Shown here piece by piece: positions 24,646-33,398 of a DNA stretch of 64,000 nucleotides. The stretch is taken from positions 1-64,000 of the forward strand of contig NZ_QFBC01000011.1 in the NCBI RefSeq assembly GCF_003122325.1. Direction: 5' to 3'. This DNA comes from Rhizobium album. Lineage in GTDB: Bacteria; Pseudomonadota; Alphaproteobacteria; Rhizobiales; Rhizobiaceae. Each line of letters starts with the position of its first letter. The first letter of the stretch is position 1. The position numbers were made by a program, and so were the translations under genes. Under the pieces are notes generated by a model, which saw only the letters and a program-made list of their open reading frames with translations, did not search any database and was not told the DNA's origin.

Positions 24646-25719
24646 TCAGTTTACGTTGAAAACCGGCTTGTAGCCATCCGGCGGCAGGATGTTGGTCTGC
24701 GGCACGGTTTCTACGTTGCTCGGATCGACGACGAAGATCTTCGGGCCGACATGCTTGACGAAGTCCTTCTTTTCCAGCGCGCGGATCGCCTGGTCGATGG
24801 CGATGCGGCCCTGGATGACCATCGAGTCGGCCGGTGCGGCGAGGATGAAGCCGCGCTTGATGCCTTCATAGACGCCGGGCGTCATGTAGAAGGCGAGCAG
24901 GTCGACCTGCCCCTTGAGGCCGCGTTCGCGGATGAGACCCTGGGCTGCTTCCGCCGTCACGGCGGTGCCGGCGATGTAGCGGACGTCGGGCTCGGCCTGC
25001 AGCACGTCTTCCACCAGCTTCAGCTGCGCTTCCTTGCCGGTATCGCCGAATTTCGGATCGAGAACGTTGACGGCCGAACCCTTGACGGCTTCGAGGAAGC
25101 CCTTGTTGGCGGCTTCCACCCAGCCGGCACCTGCCGGACCCGGGAACCAGCCGACCTTGACCGCTTCCGAGCCGGCCGGATGCTTCTTGGCGAGGTAGGC
25201 GCCGGTCTCATAGCCCATCGTGTAGAAGGAGACGAGCGACTTGGCGGTGACGTCGGGCGAAGAAATGCCGTTGATGACGTCGATGACCGGTATGCCCTTC
25301 TTGGTGACTTCGGTGACGAGGTTGTTCAGGCCGTCGAAGGAGATGGCGCCGATGACGACAGCCTGCGCGCCGCCGGCGACGCAGTCTTCGATCTGGCTGA
25401 TCTGCTTGGCGAGCTCGGTGTAGCCGCCGGCCTCCACCAGGTTCATCTTGACGCCGGCATCCTTCGCCTGTTCGGCGACGCCGTAATCGACGCCGAGCCA
25501 GTAGGCATCTTTCATGTGCGGGAAGGAGACGCAGATGTTCCACGGCTTCTCCGCCTTTTCGACCGGCGAATATTCGACGTCGACCGACTTGCCGTCGGCG
25601 GCAAAGGCCGGCTCGATCGCCTGGGCCGGATAGGGGTACCAGGATTCCGCGCGTGCGGAGGCATTCATCGCCAACGCCAGGGCCGACGTTGCGAGTGCAA
25701 ATTTCAGTAGCGATTTCAT
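24646..25719 (-). CDS. Periplasmic binding protein of TorT/RbsB type
   Basis: The 357-residue protein has a signal peptide (MKSLLKFALATSALALAMN, cleavage near ARA). The mature protein opens with ESWYPYPAQAIEPAF, a feature seen in TorT-like proteins, and then has the RbsB-like core NICVSFPHMKDAYWLGVDYGVAEQA, AKQISQIEDCVAGGAQAVVIGAIS and TKKGIPVIDVINGI. TorT itself senses TMAO together with TorS. No TorS-like kinase is here and an ATPase and permease follow, so this member is better read as an importer component. Its ligand is presumably the substrate of the Mo hydroxylase and lactam-opening enzymes encoded in the same array. Confidence 0.87.
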   Translation of the reverse strand: MKSLLKFALATSALALAMNASARAESWYPYPAQAIEPAFAADGKSVDVEYSPVEKAEKPWNICVSFPHMKDAYWLGVDYGVAEQAKDAGVKMNLVEAGGYTELAKQISQIEDCVAGGAQAVVIGAISFDGLNNLVTEVTKKGIPVIDVINGISSPDVTAKSLVSFYTMGYETGAYLAKKHPAGSEAVKVGWFPGPAGAGWVEAANKGFLEAVKGSAVNVLDPKFGDTGKEAQLKLVEDVLQAEPDVRYIAGTAVTAEAAQGLIRERGLKGQVDLLAFYMTPGVYEGIKRGFILAAPADSMVIQGRIAIDQAIRALEKKDFVKHVGPKIFVVDPSNVETVPQTNILPPDGYKPVFNVN

Positions 25720-25753
25720 GTTTGTTCCCTCTCTTGTTAAATGCAGGTCGTCG

Positions 25754-26725
25754 TTAGTTCAGGGATGCACGCAGCCTTTCCAGAAGGCCGGCGCGTTCGG
25801 CGCGGGCCGCCAGGGCTTCCTCCATCGTCACCTTGACGAAGCGGGCGGGCGTATGCGGCTGCAATTGCCCGATAAGATCCATGTCGGCGGAAATCACTGT
25901 GCCGACCATGAAGTAACCGCCGCCGGATACCGCATCCCGGTGCAGGATGATCGGCTCCGTACCGCCCGGCACCTGGATGGAGCCGTAGGGGTAGCAGCTG
26001 TCGACGATGTTCGACGGGTCGGAACCGGCGCCGAAGGGCTGCTTGCGCTCGACGAAGGAGAGCTTGCGGCCGCCGCGGAAACGGTAACCCATGCGGTCGG
26101 CCTCCGGCGCCACCTTCCACTCGTCGGCGAAGAAGTTGTCCTTCGCCTCGTCGGTCAGGCGGTCCCAGTAGAGGCCGGGCAGCACGCGCAGTGCAGCCGG
26201 CGTTCCCGGCTTGCGGCGGTATTCCTCCGCCAGCGCGCGGCCTTCCGAGGCGAGGCTGCCTGCGCCGACCGGCAGTTCGTCGCCGGGGGCGAGCGGCCGG
26301 CCCTTGTAGCCGCCGAGCGCGCCGATCGGATAGGTCGAGCGGCTGCCGAGCGCCACCGGCACGTCGATGCCGCCGGAAACGGCGATATAGATGCGGGCGC
26401 CGGATTTCAGGAAGTCGAAGCTCAGCACCTGGCCGGCCTTGACCTTGAAGGCGGTCCAGCCGGGCTGGACGACGCCGTCGACCTTGGCGGGCATGTCGGC
26501 GCCGGTGACGGCCACCAGCGCGTCTTCGGTGAATTCCAGCTTCGGACCCATGAACACAGCTTCGAGACCGGCTGCGCCCTCGTCGTTGCCGACGAGCAGG
26601 TTGGCGGCACGCATCGCCAGGCGATCCATTGCGCCGCCCACCGGAATGCCGAGGTGGAAATAGCCGGGCCGGCCGAGATCCTGGACGGTGGTCGCCAGAC
26701 CGTGGTGAAGAACCTTAATGGCCAT
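25754..26725 (-). CDS. pxpC: PxpC/KipA-type biotin-dependent carboxyltransferase subunit (AHS2)
   Basis: The 323-residue protein matches the family known as allophanate hydrolase subunit 2 or 5-oxoprolinase subunit C, which also forms half of the carboxyltransferase domain of urea carboxylase. Motifs are TTVQDLGRPGYFHLGIPVGGAMD, ANLLVGNDEGAAGLE, SGGIDVPVALGSRSTY and PIILHRDAVSGGGY. The start ATG 26725 lies inside the end of pxpB (11-base overlap), so the two are coupled. Adjacent biotin carboxylase and biotin carrier genes suggest a biotin-dependent form rather than the biotin-free 5-oxoprolinase. The symbol reflects family, not proven substrate. Confidence 0.88.
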   Translation of the reverse strand: MAIKVLHHGLATTVQDLGRPGYFHLGIPVGGAMDRLAMRAANLLVGNDEGAAGLEAVFMGPKLEFTEDALVAVTGADMPAKVDGVVQPGWTAFKVKAGQVLSFDFLKSGARIYIAVSGGIDVPVALGSRSTYPIGALGGYKGRPLAPGDELPVGAGSLASEGRALAEEYRRKPGTPAALRVLPGLYWDRLTDEAKDNFFADEWKVAPEADRMGYRFRGGRKLSFVERKQPFGAGSDPSNIVDSCYPYGSIQVPGGTEPIILHRDAVSGGGYFMVGTVISADMDLIGQLQPHTPARFVKVTMEEALAARAERAGLLERLRASLN

Positions 26726-27590
26726 AAAGCATGCCCTCCAGCTTGGCGTTGTAGCCGTCGATGTCCTTCTGGTATTCGCGCAGGTCGAAGCTGACCTCGC
26801 GGATCGGCGGGGAGAATTTGCCGGTATCGACATCCTCGACCGCCTGGTCGTAGGCCTCGCGGCCGATCGCCTTGAACTTGACGATGTCGCCGGGGCGGAA
26901 GAACACCATGAAATCGCGCAGATAGCTGACGGATTGCGAGGCGTCGAAGATCGGCATCGGCGTGATGCCGAACATCTGGTAACCGCCGGCGCCGCGCACC
27001 GAATAGATGCAGCCGAAGCAGCCGCCGTGGCCGACCGTCAGTTTCGGCGTATCGGTGCGGGGACGAAGGTATTTCGGCACCTCGATCTGCCGCTGGCGCT
27101 CGACCATCTGGTACATGAACGGCAGCCCGGCGACGAAACCGACCATCGACACGAACCACGGCGAGCCGGAATGGGCGTTGATGAAGGTCTCGACCGAAGA
27201 ATAGTCGTTGATCTTCGCCGCGTAATCGAGATCGGTGCCGGTCGGTTCCTGGTGGCGTTCGCGGAAACGCATCAGCGTCTCGTGCGTCCAGGGATCGTTG
27301 TAGAAGACGGGGATTTCGACGATGCGGGTCTTGATGACCGGCTCGGCCTTCTCGGCCGCACCCTCGATCGCCTTGACTTCCCGCAGGATGTCGTCCGGCT
27401 TGATGATATCCGGATTGAACTTGATCTGGAAGGAGGCGTTGGCGGGGCAGATCTCGGTGACGCCCTTGATGCCGCTTTCGCGCACGCCCTTGGCCATCGA
27501 CAGGCCCTTGAAGAAGGCTTCGAGCGACATCTCGTCGCTGCATTCGACGAAGAGATGTTCGTCACCCCCGAATGTATACCGTGTCGTCAT
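26715..27590 (-). CDS. pxpB: PxpB/KipI-type carboxyltransferase subunit (AHS1)
   Basis: The 291-residue protein matches allophanate hydrolase subunit 1 / 5-oxoprolinase subunit B. It has HEATs-free KipI features: VTEICPANASFQIKF near the N-terminus, IPVFYNDPWTHETL, FVAGLPFMYQM, and the conserved HGGCFGCIYSVRGAGGYQMFG block near the centre. In urea carboxylase this domain pairs with the AHS2 domain to form the carboxyltransferase site. At 291 residues it is longer than E. coli-type PxpB (about 220), consistent with the urea-carboxylase-like subgroup. It overlaps its neighbours by one and eleven bases, so it belongs to the pxpA-to-pxpC run. Confidence 0.87.
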   Translation of the reverse strand: MTTRYTFGGDEHLFVECSDEMSLEAFFKGLSMAKGVRESGIKGVTEICPANASFQIKFNPDIIKPDDILREVKAIEGAAEKAEPVIKTRIVEIPVFYNDPWTHETLMRFRERHQEPTGTDLDYAAKINDYSSVETFINAHSGSPWFVSMVGFVAGLPFMYQMVERQRQIEVPKYLRPRTDTPKLTVGHGGCFGCIYSVRGAGGYQMFGITPMPIFDASQSVSYLRDFMVFFRPGDIVKFKAIGREAYDQAVEDVDTGKFSPPIREVSFDLREYQKDIDGYNAKLEGMLYGH

Positions 27591-28975
27591 CAGGCAACCT
27601 CTGCTTTTTTGTCGCCGGCCGTCGCGAAATCGCTTTCGAGCCAGGGTTCGAGGAAACGGGTGTGGAAATCGCCGCGGCGGACGTGATCGTCGGTGGCGAG
27701 CGCCAGGTGCAACGGGATCGTCGTCGGCACGCCTTCAACGACAAGACCTTCGAGCGCCGTCTTCAGGCGGGCGAGGCAGGCGTCGCGGGTTTCGGCCCAG
27801 ACGATCAGCTTGCCGAGCAGCGAGTCGTAGAAGGGCGGCACGGTGTAGCCTTCGTAGAGCATCGTATCGAAGCGGATGCCCTCGCCTTCCGGCACCTTCA
27901 GCGTGGTGACCAGGCCCGGCGCCGGCATGAAACCCTTGGCCGGATCCTCGGCATTGATGCGGCACTCAATGGCATGGCCATGCACCTTGATGTCGTCCTG
28001 CTTCACCGACAGGGTGGCACCACCGCAGACCTTGATCATTTCCTGCACCAGATCGATGCCGGTGATCATTTCGGTGACCGGATGCTCCACCTGGATACGG
28101 GTGTTCACCTCGATGAAGTAGAACTCCTGCGCGTCCTCGTCGTAGAGATATTCCACCGTGCCGGCGCCGCGATACTTGACTTCGCGAGCGAGCGCCACCG
28201 CGCTGGCGCAGAGTTTTTCGCGCACATCGGCCGGCAGCAGGAAGGAGGGCGCCTCTTCCCAGACCTTCTGGCGGCGGCGCTGCAGCGAACATTCACGCTC
28301 GAAGCAGTGGACGAAATTCTCGCCGTCGCCGAGGATCTGCACCTCGACGTGCCGTGCCTTGGTGATGACCTTTTCCATGTAGAGGCCGCCATCGCCGAAT
28401 GCGGCGGCGGCTTCGGCCGAAGCCTGCGGAAACTGGTTTTCCAGTTCGGCTATGGAATTGACGATGCGGATGCCGCGTCCGCCGCCGCCGGCGGCGGCCT
28501 TGATCATCACCGGGAAGCCGGTCTTCTCGACCACCTTCTTCGCCGCGTCGAGGTCGTCGAGACGACCGTCGCTGCCCGGAACCGTCGGCACGCCGGCCTT
28601 TGCCGCCACCTTGCGGGCGGCGACCTTGTCGCCGAGCAGGCGGATCGCATCGCCGCTCGGGCCGATGAAGATCAGGCCGGCATTGACGACGGCATCGGCA
28701 AAATCGCCGTTTTCCGACAGGAAGCCGTAGCCCGGATGCACGGCATCGACGCCGGTTGCCTTGGCGGCGGCAATGACCGCCTCGATGTTGAGATAGGATT
28801 TCTTCGGTGCCGGCGGCCCGATATTGACCGCTTCATCGGCAAGCTTGACCGCCAGCATGTCGGCGTCTGCGGCGCTGTGCACCTGTACGGTGCGCATGCC
28901 CAGCGCCTTGGCCGCCCGGATGACCCGGACCGCGATCTCGCCGCGATTGGCGACAAGGACGGAGCGGATGGTCAT
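27590..28975 (-). CDS. Biotin carboxylase subunit (AccC-like)
   Basis: The 461-residue ATP-grasp enzyme carboxylates the biotin of the carrier protein with bicarbonate and ATP. The sequence shows the N-terminal VLVANRGEIAVRVIRAAKALG, the VHPGYGFLSEN motif, the ATP-binding glycine loop KAAAGGGGRGIR, SLQRRRQKVWEEAPS and the catalytic FIEVNTRIQVEHPVTEM. The start ATG 28975 overlaps the stop of the carrier gene by four bases; an upstream extension of the frame through the carrier gene is a shadow. Because its neighbours are KipI/KipA-type and not AccAD or PccB, it probably serves a urea-carboxylase-like or lactam carboxylase and not fatty acid synthesis. Confidence 0.92.
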   Translation of the reverse strand: MTIRSVLVANRGEIAVRVIRAAKALGMRTVQVHSAADADMLAVKLADEAVNIGPPAPKKSYLNIEAVIAAAKATGVDAVHPGYGFLSENGDFADAVVNAGLIFIGPSGDAIRLLGDKVAARKVAAKAGVPTVPGSDGRLDDLDAAKKVVEKTGFPVMIKAAAGGGGRGIRIVNSIAELENQFPQASAEAAAAFGDGGLYMEKVITKARHVEVQILGDGENFVHCFERECSLQRRRQKVWEEAPSFLLPADVREKLCASAVALAREVKYRGAGTVEYLYDEDAQEFYFIEVNTRIQVEHPVTEMITGIDLVQEMIKVCGGATLSVKQDDIKVHGHAIECRINAEDPAKGFMPAPGLVTTLKVPEGEGIRFDTMLYEGYTVPPFYDSLLGKLIVWAETRDACLARLKTALEGLVVEGVPTTIPLHLALATDDHVRRGDFHTRFLEPWLESDFATAGDKKAEVA

Positions 28976-29214
28976 TGCTCCACCTCGGCGATGACCTGGC
29001 CGGCCATGACCGGCTCTTCGTTGTCGACCAGGAAGGTGATCGCCTTGCCGTCGATGCCGGCCGGGATTTCCTGGAAAGTCTTCATCACTTCGATCAGGCC
29101 GATCGTGTCGCCGCTGGCGACCGCATCGCCATCGGCTTTGAACGGGGGAACATCGGGAGAGGACGCACGATAAAAGGTGCCGGGAAGAGGGGATCTGATT
29201 TCGAGCTTGCTCAT
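28972..29214 (-). CDS. Free-standing biotin carboxyl carrier protein
   Basis: The 80-residue protein is a bare biotinyl domain: [40 protein letters not shown] and a closing [16 protein letters not shown]. The biotinylated Lys is predicted at residue 45 in EVMKT, where the more common motif is AMKM. The protein lacks the Pro/Ala-rich linker of AccB, so it is only the minimal carrier. It overlaps both neighbours by four bases (ATGA type), indicating tight translational coupling with pxpA upstream and biotin carboxylase downstream. Confidence 0.9.
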   Translation of the reverse strand: MSKLEIRSPLPGTFYRASSPDVPPFKADGDAVASGDTIGLIEVMKTFQEIPAGIDGKAITFLVDNEEPVMAGQVIAEVEQ

Positions 29215-30011
29215 TGCTGTTCTCCGCGCGTGTTTTTCTGGTTTGCCAGTTCCGAAACGGGGGCGATGCGGATGCCTTCCGCAATCAGCGCATCGCGCAT
29301 CTGGCGGACGATCTCGAAGGCGCCGAGCGTATCGGAGTGGAAGCAGATGGATTCGAATTCGATGGCGATGTCATTGCCGCTGACGGTGCGGACCTTGCCT
29401 TCCTTGCAGGCGCGCACCACCTTGCGGGCGATCACGGCCGGGTCGGGCCGGCCGGCGTCGCGGGTGAAGACGATCGAGCCGTTGTCGCCGTAATCGCGGT
29501 CGGCGTAGAATTCGCGGATCACCGGTTGGCCGGCTTCAAGCGCGGCGCGATGGGTTGCCGATCCGCCCATGCAGAAGACGAAGCTGTCCGGGGCCGCCGT
29601 GCGCATGTACTGGACGAAGATCTGCGACAGTTCCGGATTGACCGCCATCTCCATGTAGAGGGCGCCATGCGGCTTGACATGCTGCAGGCGCACGCCATGG
29701 CGGCGGGCGAATTCGCGCAGGGCGCCGACCTGATAGATGACGTCGTTGATCAGTTCCTTGGAGGTGCCGGAGATCTTGCGGCGGCCGAAACCCTGCAGGT
29801 CGTTGTAACCCGGGTGGGCGCCGACTTCGACGCCATGTTCGGCGGCAAGCCTTACGGTCTGGTCCATGAGATTGGGATCGCCTGCATGGAAACCGGCCGC
29901 AACATTGGCGGAACTGATCAGGCCCATCAATGCGGCATCGTCCGTATCTCCGATGCGCCAGCGACCGAAGCTTTCGCCCAGATCGCAATTGATATCGACT
30001 ACCTCGAGCAC
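29211..30011 (-). CDS. pxpA: LamB/YcsF-family protein, 5-oxoprolinase subunit A (PxpA)
   Basis: The 266-residue family member has [13 protein letters not shown] at the N-terminus, [42 protein letters not shown] and [19 protein letters not shown]. These form the conserved metal/active-site signature of PxpA, a (beta/alpha)-barrel hydrolase subunit. The start is GTG 30011 with AGAGGGA upstream. It is the first gene of the minus-strand array and divergent from a LysR gene 285 bp away. In PxpABC the subunits together open 5-oxoproline with ATP. With the biotin enzymes present, the target may be a different lactam or cyclic amide. Confidence 0.9.
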   Translation of the reverse strand: MLEVVDINCDLGESFGRWRIGDTDDAALMGLISSANVAAGFHAGDPNLMDQTVRLAAEHGVEVGAHPGYNDLQGFGRRKISGTSKELINDVIYQVGALREFARRHGVRLQHVKPHGALYMEMAVNPELSQIFVQYMRTAAPDSFVFCMGGSATHRAALEAGQPVIREFYADRDYGDNGSIVFTRDAGRPDPAVIARKVVRACKEGKVRTVSGNDIAIEFESICFHSDTLGAFEIVRQMRDALIAEGIRIAPVSELANQKNTRGEQQ

Positions 30012-30219
30012 GTTGATCTTCCCTCTTGTGCCTAGCTTTTAAGCTTTCGCAGGCTTGCTTATTTTTTGACATGATGACGCTAGGTGAAAAAATATCTTTT
30101 GAAAAATTCTATTTTTATATATTCATTATCTGAAAATCCGAAGACGCATGGTGCTGCGCACAACGACGCAAGCGCCGACGTTTCAAGGCAAAAATCCCGG
30201 CCTGAAAGGGCTTTTGCAC

Positions 30220-30237
30220 TGCAAAACGGCATTTGCA
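30220..30237. promoter_or_regulatory. Candidate LysR site between pxpA and lysR
   Basis: The perfect dyad TGCAAA-N6-TTTGCA lies 60 bp before the LysR start in the 285-bp divergent region, which is otherwise A/T-rich (notably 30088-30130). LysR regulators usually bind dyads about 50-80 bp from the target promoter, so position and symmetry fit. No binding evidence is visible. Confidence 0.38.
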
Positions 30238-30296
30238 TCTGCGTCTTCTGAAAAATTGATGTCACGCATTCAAATATATAAATGGGAAAATCGCTT

Positions 30297-31205
30297 ATGG
30301 GTTTTAGTCTGCGGCAGCTTCGCTACTTCGTGGCGACAGCGGAATTGGGACAGATTTCCCAGGCGGCTGTCGATCTTTCCATATCGCAGTCGGCAGTGAC
30401 GACGGCGATCAAGGACCTGGAACAGATCGTCGGCGTCGGCCTGTTCACCCGCACTCCGCACGGAATGGACCTGACGGCCGCCGGCCGGCAATTCTTGAGC
30501 CACGCCTATGATATCCTCAAGAAGGTCGACGAGGCAACGCATCTCAATTTCGTCTCGAGCGAGGTCGAGGGCACGCTGAGCGTTGCGGCGACTTACACGG
30601 TGATCGGCTATTTCCTGCCGATGCATATCGAGCGTTTGCGGCGCCTGTTTCCGAAGCTCAACATCCAGCTTTTCGAGCAGAACCGTGAATCCATCGAGGA
30701 AGGCTTGCTGGCCAACCGCTACGACATCTCGGTGCTGCTGACCTCGAACATCCTCAACCCGCAGTTGGTGACGGAAACGGTGGTGGGGTCGGCGCGCCGC
30801 CTGTGGGTGCCGGCACAGCATCCGCTGCTGCAGCGCGACGAGGTCGGCCTGCGGGAAGTTTCGGAGGAACCCTACATCATGCTCACCGTCGACGAGGCGG
30901 CGCATTCCTCGCTGAAATACTGGAGCATGTCGAGCTACCAGCCGCGGGTCATGCTGCGCACCACCTCCGTCGAGGCGGTGCGGTCGATGGTGGCGAACGG
31001 CCTCGGGGTGGCGATCCTTTCGGACATGGTTCACCGGCCCTGGTCGCTGGAGGGCCGGCGGATCGAGACGATCAATCTCAAGGACCATGTGCCGGCGATG
31101 GATATCGGCCTTGCCTGGCGGGCCAATTCCACCTTCACGCCGGCGATGCAGGCGTTCCGCGGCTATTTCCAGCAGGCCTTCGGCCTGCCGGGAACCAACG
31201 GCTGA
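30297..31205 (+). CDS. LysR-family regulator divergent from the pxp/Mo-hydroxylase operon
   Basis: The protein is about 302 residues. The N-terminal helix-turn-helix has LRQLRYFVATAELGQISQAAVDLSISQSAVTTAIKDLE and LFTRTPHGMDLTAAG. The C-terminal part is a LysR substrate domain (GTLSVAATYTVIGYFLP, RYDISVLLTS, VEAVRSMVANGLGVAILSDM). I chose ATG 30297 over ATG 30282 because GGGA precedes it at a usable distance while the upstream codon follows only A/T-rich DNA. It is divergent from pxpA, so it is the natural regulator of the eleven-gene array. The inducer is probably the imported substrate or a pathway product. Confidence 0.88.
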   Translation: MGFSLRQLRYFVATAELGQISQAAVDLSISQSAVTTAIKDLEQIVGVGLFTRTPHGMDLTAAGRQFLSHAYDILKKVDEATHLNFVSSEVEGTLSVAATYTVIGYFLPMHIERLRRLFPKLNIQLFEQNRESIEEGLLANRYDISVLLTSNILNPQLVTETVVGSARRLWVPAQHPLLQRDEVGLREVSEEPYIMLTVDEAAHSSLKYWSMSSYQPRVMLRTTSVEAVRSMVANGLGVAILSDMVHRPWSLEGRRIETINLKDHVPAMDIGLAWRANSTFTPAMQAFRGYFQQAFGLPGTNG

Positions 31206-31217
31206 TGCGCGCTGCTT

Positions 31218-31913
31218 TCAGGCGATCTGCCGCGGGCGGGCGACGTCGGTCACTTCGTCGCGATCCGGCGCGCGACCGTAGCTCATGCGGCGCATCTGTT
31301 CGATGACCCGCTCCATCTCGTCGTCGGGCAGGACGGGTGGTTCGCCGAGCGTCAGCGCCTGCAGATACATGCGCGACAGGGTTTCCACTTCGCAGGCGAG
31401 CCACAGCGCCCGCTCCAGCGTCTTGCCGAGCGAGATCTGGCCATGCTGGCCGAGAAGGCAGGCATAACGGTCCTTGAGTGCCACCAGGGCGTTGTCGGAA
31501 AGCTCCTGGGTGCCGAAGGTGGCATAGCCGGCGCAGCGGATCGTCGTGCCGCCGGCGACGCCGGTCATGTAATGGAAGCTTGGAATGGTCTTGTGGTGGC
31601 AGGCCAGCGTCGTCGCATACATGGAATGGCAATGCAGCACGACATTGACATCCTTGCGCTCGCGCAGGATATCGCGGTGGAAGCGCCATTCCGAGGACGG
31701 GCGCGGGCCGACATAGGTGCCGTTGAAGTCCATCTCCACTAAGTCTTCCGGCCGCATCGTATCATAGGGCATGGAGGACGGCGTCAGCAGAAAACCGTCC
31801 TCGGTGCGGACGGAGAGATTGCCGGCCATGCCCTGGTTGATGCCCGAGGCGTTCATGCGCCGGCACGTCTCCAGCATCTCGATACGCAGGGCATAGTTCT
31901 GGTCGTTGGACAT
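31218..31913 (-). CDS. Class II aldolase/adducin-family protein (FucA/RhaD/AraD type)
   Basis: The 231-residue Zn-dependent enzyme typically cleaves sugar 1-phosphates to dihydroxyacetone phosphate and an aldehyde, or epimerises ribulose 5-phosphate. Motifs are GMAGNLSVRTEDGFLLTPSSMPYD, SSEWRFHRDI with the catalytic Glu, the metal-binding VVLHCHSMYATTLA (HxH) and LLGQHGQISLG carrying the third His. ATG 31913 has AAAGGA upstream. An in-frame ATG at 31928 overlaps the kinase stop (ATGA) but lacks a ribosome site, so both remain possible. It is the last gene of the rare-sugar operon, after the FGGY kinase, in line with aldol cleavage of a ketose 1-phosphate. Confidence 0.88.
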   Translation of the reverse strand: MSNDQNYALRIEMLETCRRMNASGINQGMAGNLSVRTEDGFLLTPSSMPYDTMRPEDLVEMDFNGTYVGPRPSSEWRFHRDILRERKDVNVVLHCHSMYATTLACHHKTIPSFHYMTGVAGGTTIRCAGYATFGTQELSDNALVALKDRYACLLGQHGQISLGKTLERALWLACEVETLSRMYLQALTLGEPPVLPDDEMERVIEQMRRMSYGRAPDRDEVTDVARPRQIA

Positions 31914-31924
31914 TGTCTTTCCTT

Positions 31925-33373
31925 TCATCGAAGGGTGAGGGCGGGCGTCAGGCTGCGATCATTCTGGATCAGGCTGCGCCAGCGTGCGGAATAGGTGGGA
32001 AGCAGGGAGGTGAGCGTCGTCAGCGGCTCCGGCTTGTCGAGGTCGATCGGCGCCGGTGCGGTGCGCTCTGCATGTTCTGCGAGAAGGGCGGCACCGGAAG
32101 CGACGCCATACCCTTTCCGATTGAAAAAGACATGGCGATCCGGAAGCAGGCCGGCGACGAGTGCGGCATAAAGAGGATCGCGCAAAAAGCTGCCGTCGAG
32201 AACGACTGTGCGGCAATCGCCGAGCGCATCGAGGCATTCCGTCGTCAGCAGGGCGCAATAGATCAGTGCGAGGGCCTTGCGCTCCATGGCGTCTGCTGGC
32301 GGTGGGCCAAACATCGTCCCGCGTCCCGCACTGCCGGGAAACAGGCCATCGTCGCTGCCGAAGGAGGGCAGTGCAAACGTGCCCTGTGCGATGAGGCGCT
32401 CCACAGCGTGGCGCAGGACCGGCCCATCGGGTGCATCGGCGCCGGCGATGGCAACAAATTCACGACCGCCCATGGTGAGTACGCCGCCGAGCGGCTTGCC
32501 GCAGACGTCGCTGTTGCAGGTCATGCCGCGATGTTCGTCCAGTCGCGCCACCGGTGTCCTGTCACTGAAACCGACGATCCAGGTGCCGGTCGAGACAACG
32601 GCGACATCGCTGAGGCCGGCCGCCTGGTATCGGTAAAAATTCAGGCTGCTGTCATGGGCGCCGGCCAGCACCCGGGCAGTTTCAGCAAGACCAAGACGTC
32701 GGGCAATCTCCGGCCTCAGCAGGCCGACCGTTTCCCATGCCTTGGCGAATGGCGGCATGAGCCGCTGCCAGCCGAGCTGTGTCACGATCGGCGCCCAGCG
32801 CTGCTCCACGACATTCCACAGATGCGACTGGGCGCCGAGGAAACTCGATTCCGAAACCGCATTGCCGGTCAGCAGCCAGGCCCAATATTGCGGGATGCCG
32901 AGGAACCAGCGAGCCGCCGCGACTGTCTGCGGTTCGGCACGCTGCATCCAGAAGAGTTGGCGCGCCTGGTGGGTGGCGCCAAGCATGGTGGCGCTGCCCC
33001 GGTCGAAGAAGGAACCGGAAAGCGGCGCATAAGCCTGGTCGAGACCGGGCGGCAGAGGCTGCTCGTAGTCAATCATCGGCAGCGCGGCGCCACTGCCATC
33101 TCCCGGATCTTCATTGACCAGCACGCCACCGGAGCCGTGGCCGGAGCAGACGATGGTATCGAGGCGATGGCGGGCGGCGAGCGCTGCGATGCTCGCGAAG
33201 ACCCAGTCGCGCAACGCGTCGAGGTCATGATGGCGCCACGGCGGGCCGGGCAGGACGGGGTTGGTGGAGGAGAGCGTTTCCAGCACATGGCCGTCCGTCG
33301 TCACGGCATTGACCTTCACATTGGTCTTGCCGATGTCGATGACCGCCACGCATGTGTCGCCGCTGTCTGCCAC
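31925..33373 (-). CDS. FGGY-family ketose kinase (rhamnulokinase/fuculokinase-like)
   Basis: The protein has 482 residues. The FGGY fold begins with VAVIDIGKTNVKVNAV in place of the xylulokinase GxDxGT form; IGKTNxK is typical of the L-fuculose/L-rhamnulose kinase branch. Further features are IVCSGHGSGGVLV, AGAHDSSLNFYRY with the probable catalytic Asp, VSTGTWIVGFS, and a C-terminal VVLDGSFLRDPLY. The start is GTG 33373, with GGAGGCGAGG upstream. The class II aldolase gene follows and the epimerase gene precedes it. Together they suggest phosphorylation of a ketose at C1 before aldol cleavage. The particular sugar is not evident. Confidence 0.85.
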   Translation of the reverse strand: MADSGDTCVAVIDIGKTNVKVNAVTTDGHVLETLSSTNPVLPGPPWRHHDLDALRDWVFASIAALAARHRLDTIVCSGHGSGGVLVNEDPGDGSGAALPMIDYEQPLPPGLDQAYAPLSGSFFDRGSATMLGATHQARQLFWMQRAEPQTVAAARWFLGIPQYWAWLLTGNAVSESSFLGAQSHLWNVVEQRWAPIVTQLGWQRLMPPFAKAWETVGLLRPEIARRLGLAETARVLAGAHDSSLNFYRYQAAGLSDVAVVSTGTWIVGFSDRTPVARLDEHRGMTCNSDVCGKPLGGVLTMGGREFVAIAGADAPDGPVLRHAVERLIAQGTFALPSFGSDDGLFPGSAGRGTMFGPPPADAMERKALALIYCALLTTECLDALGDCRTVVLDGSFLRDPLYAALVAGLLPDRHVFFNRKGYGVASGAALLAEHAERTAPAPIDLDKPEPLTTLTSLLPTYSARWRSLIQNDRSLTPALTLR

Positions 33374-33398
33374 CCTCGCCTCCCCGGCCCGTCCGTGC

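Noticed and set aside
24646-25719. TorT-like protein as part of a TMAO-sensing two-component system
   Set aside because: No TorS-type kinase or response regulator is near; RbsA and RbsC genes follow directly, so an importer role fits better.
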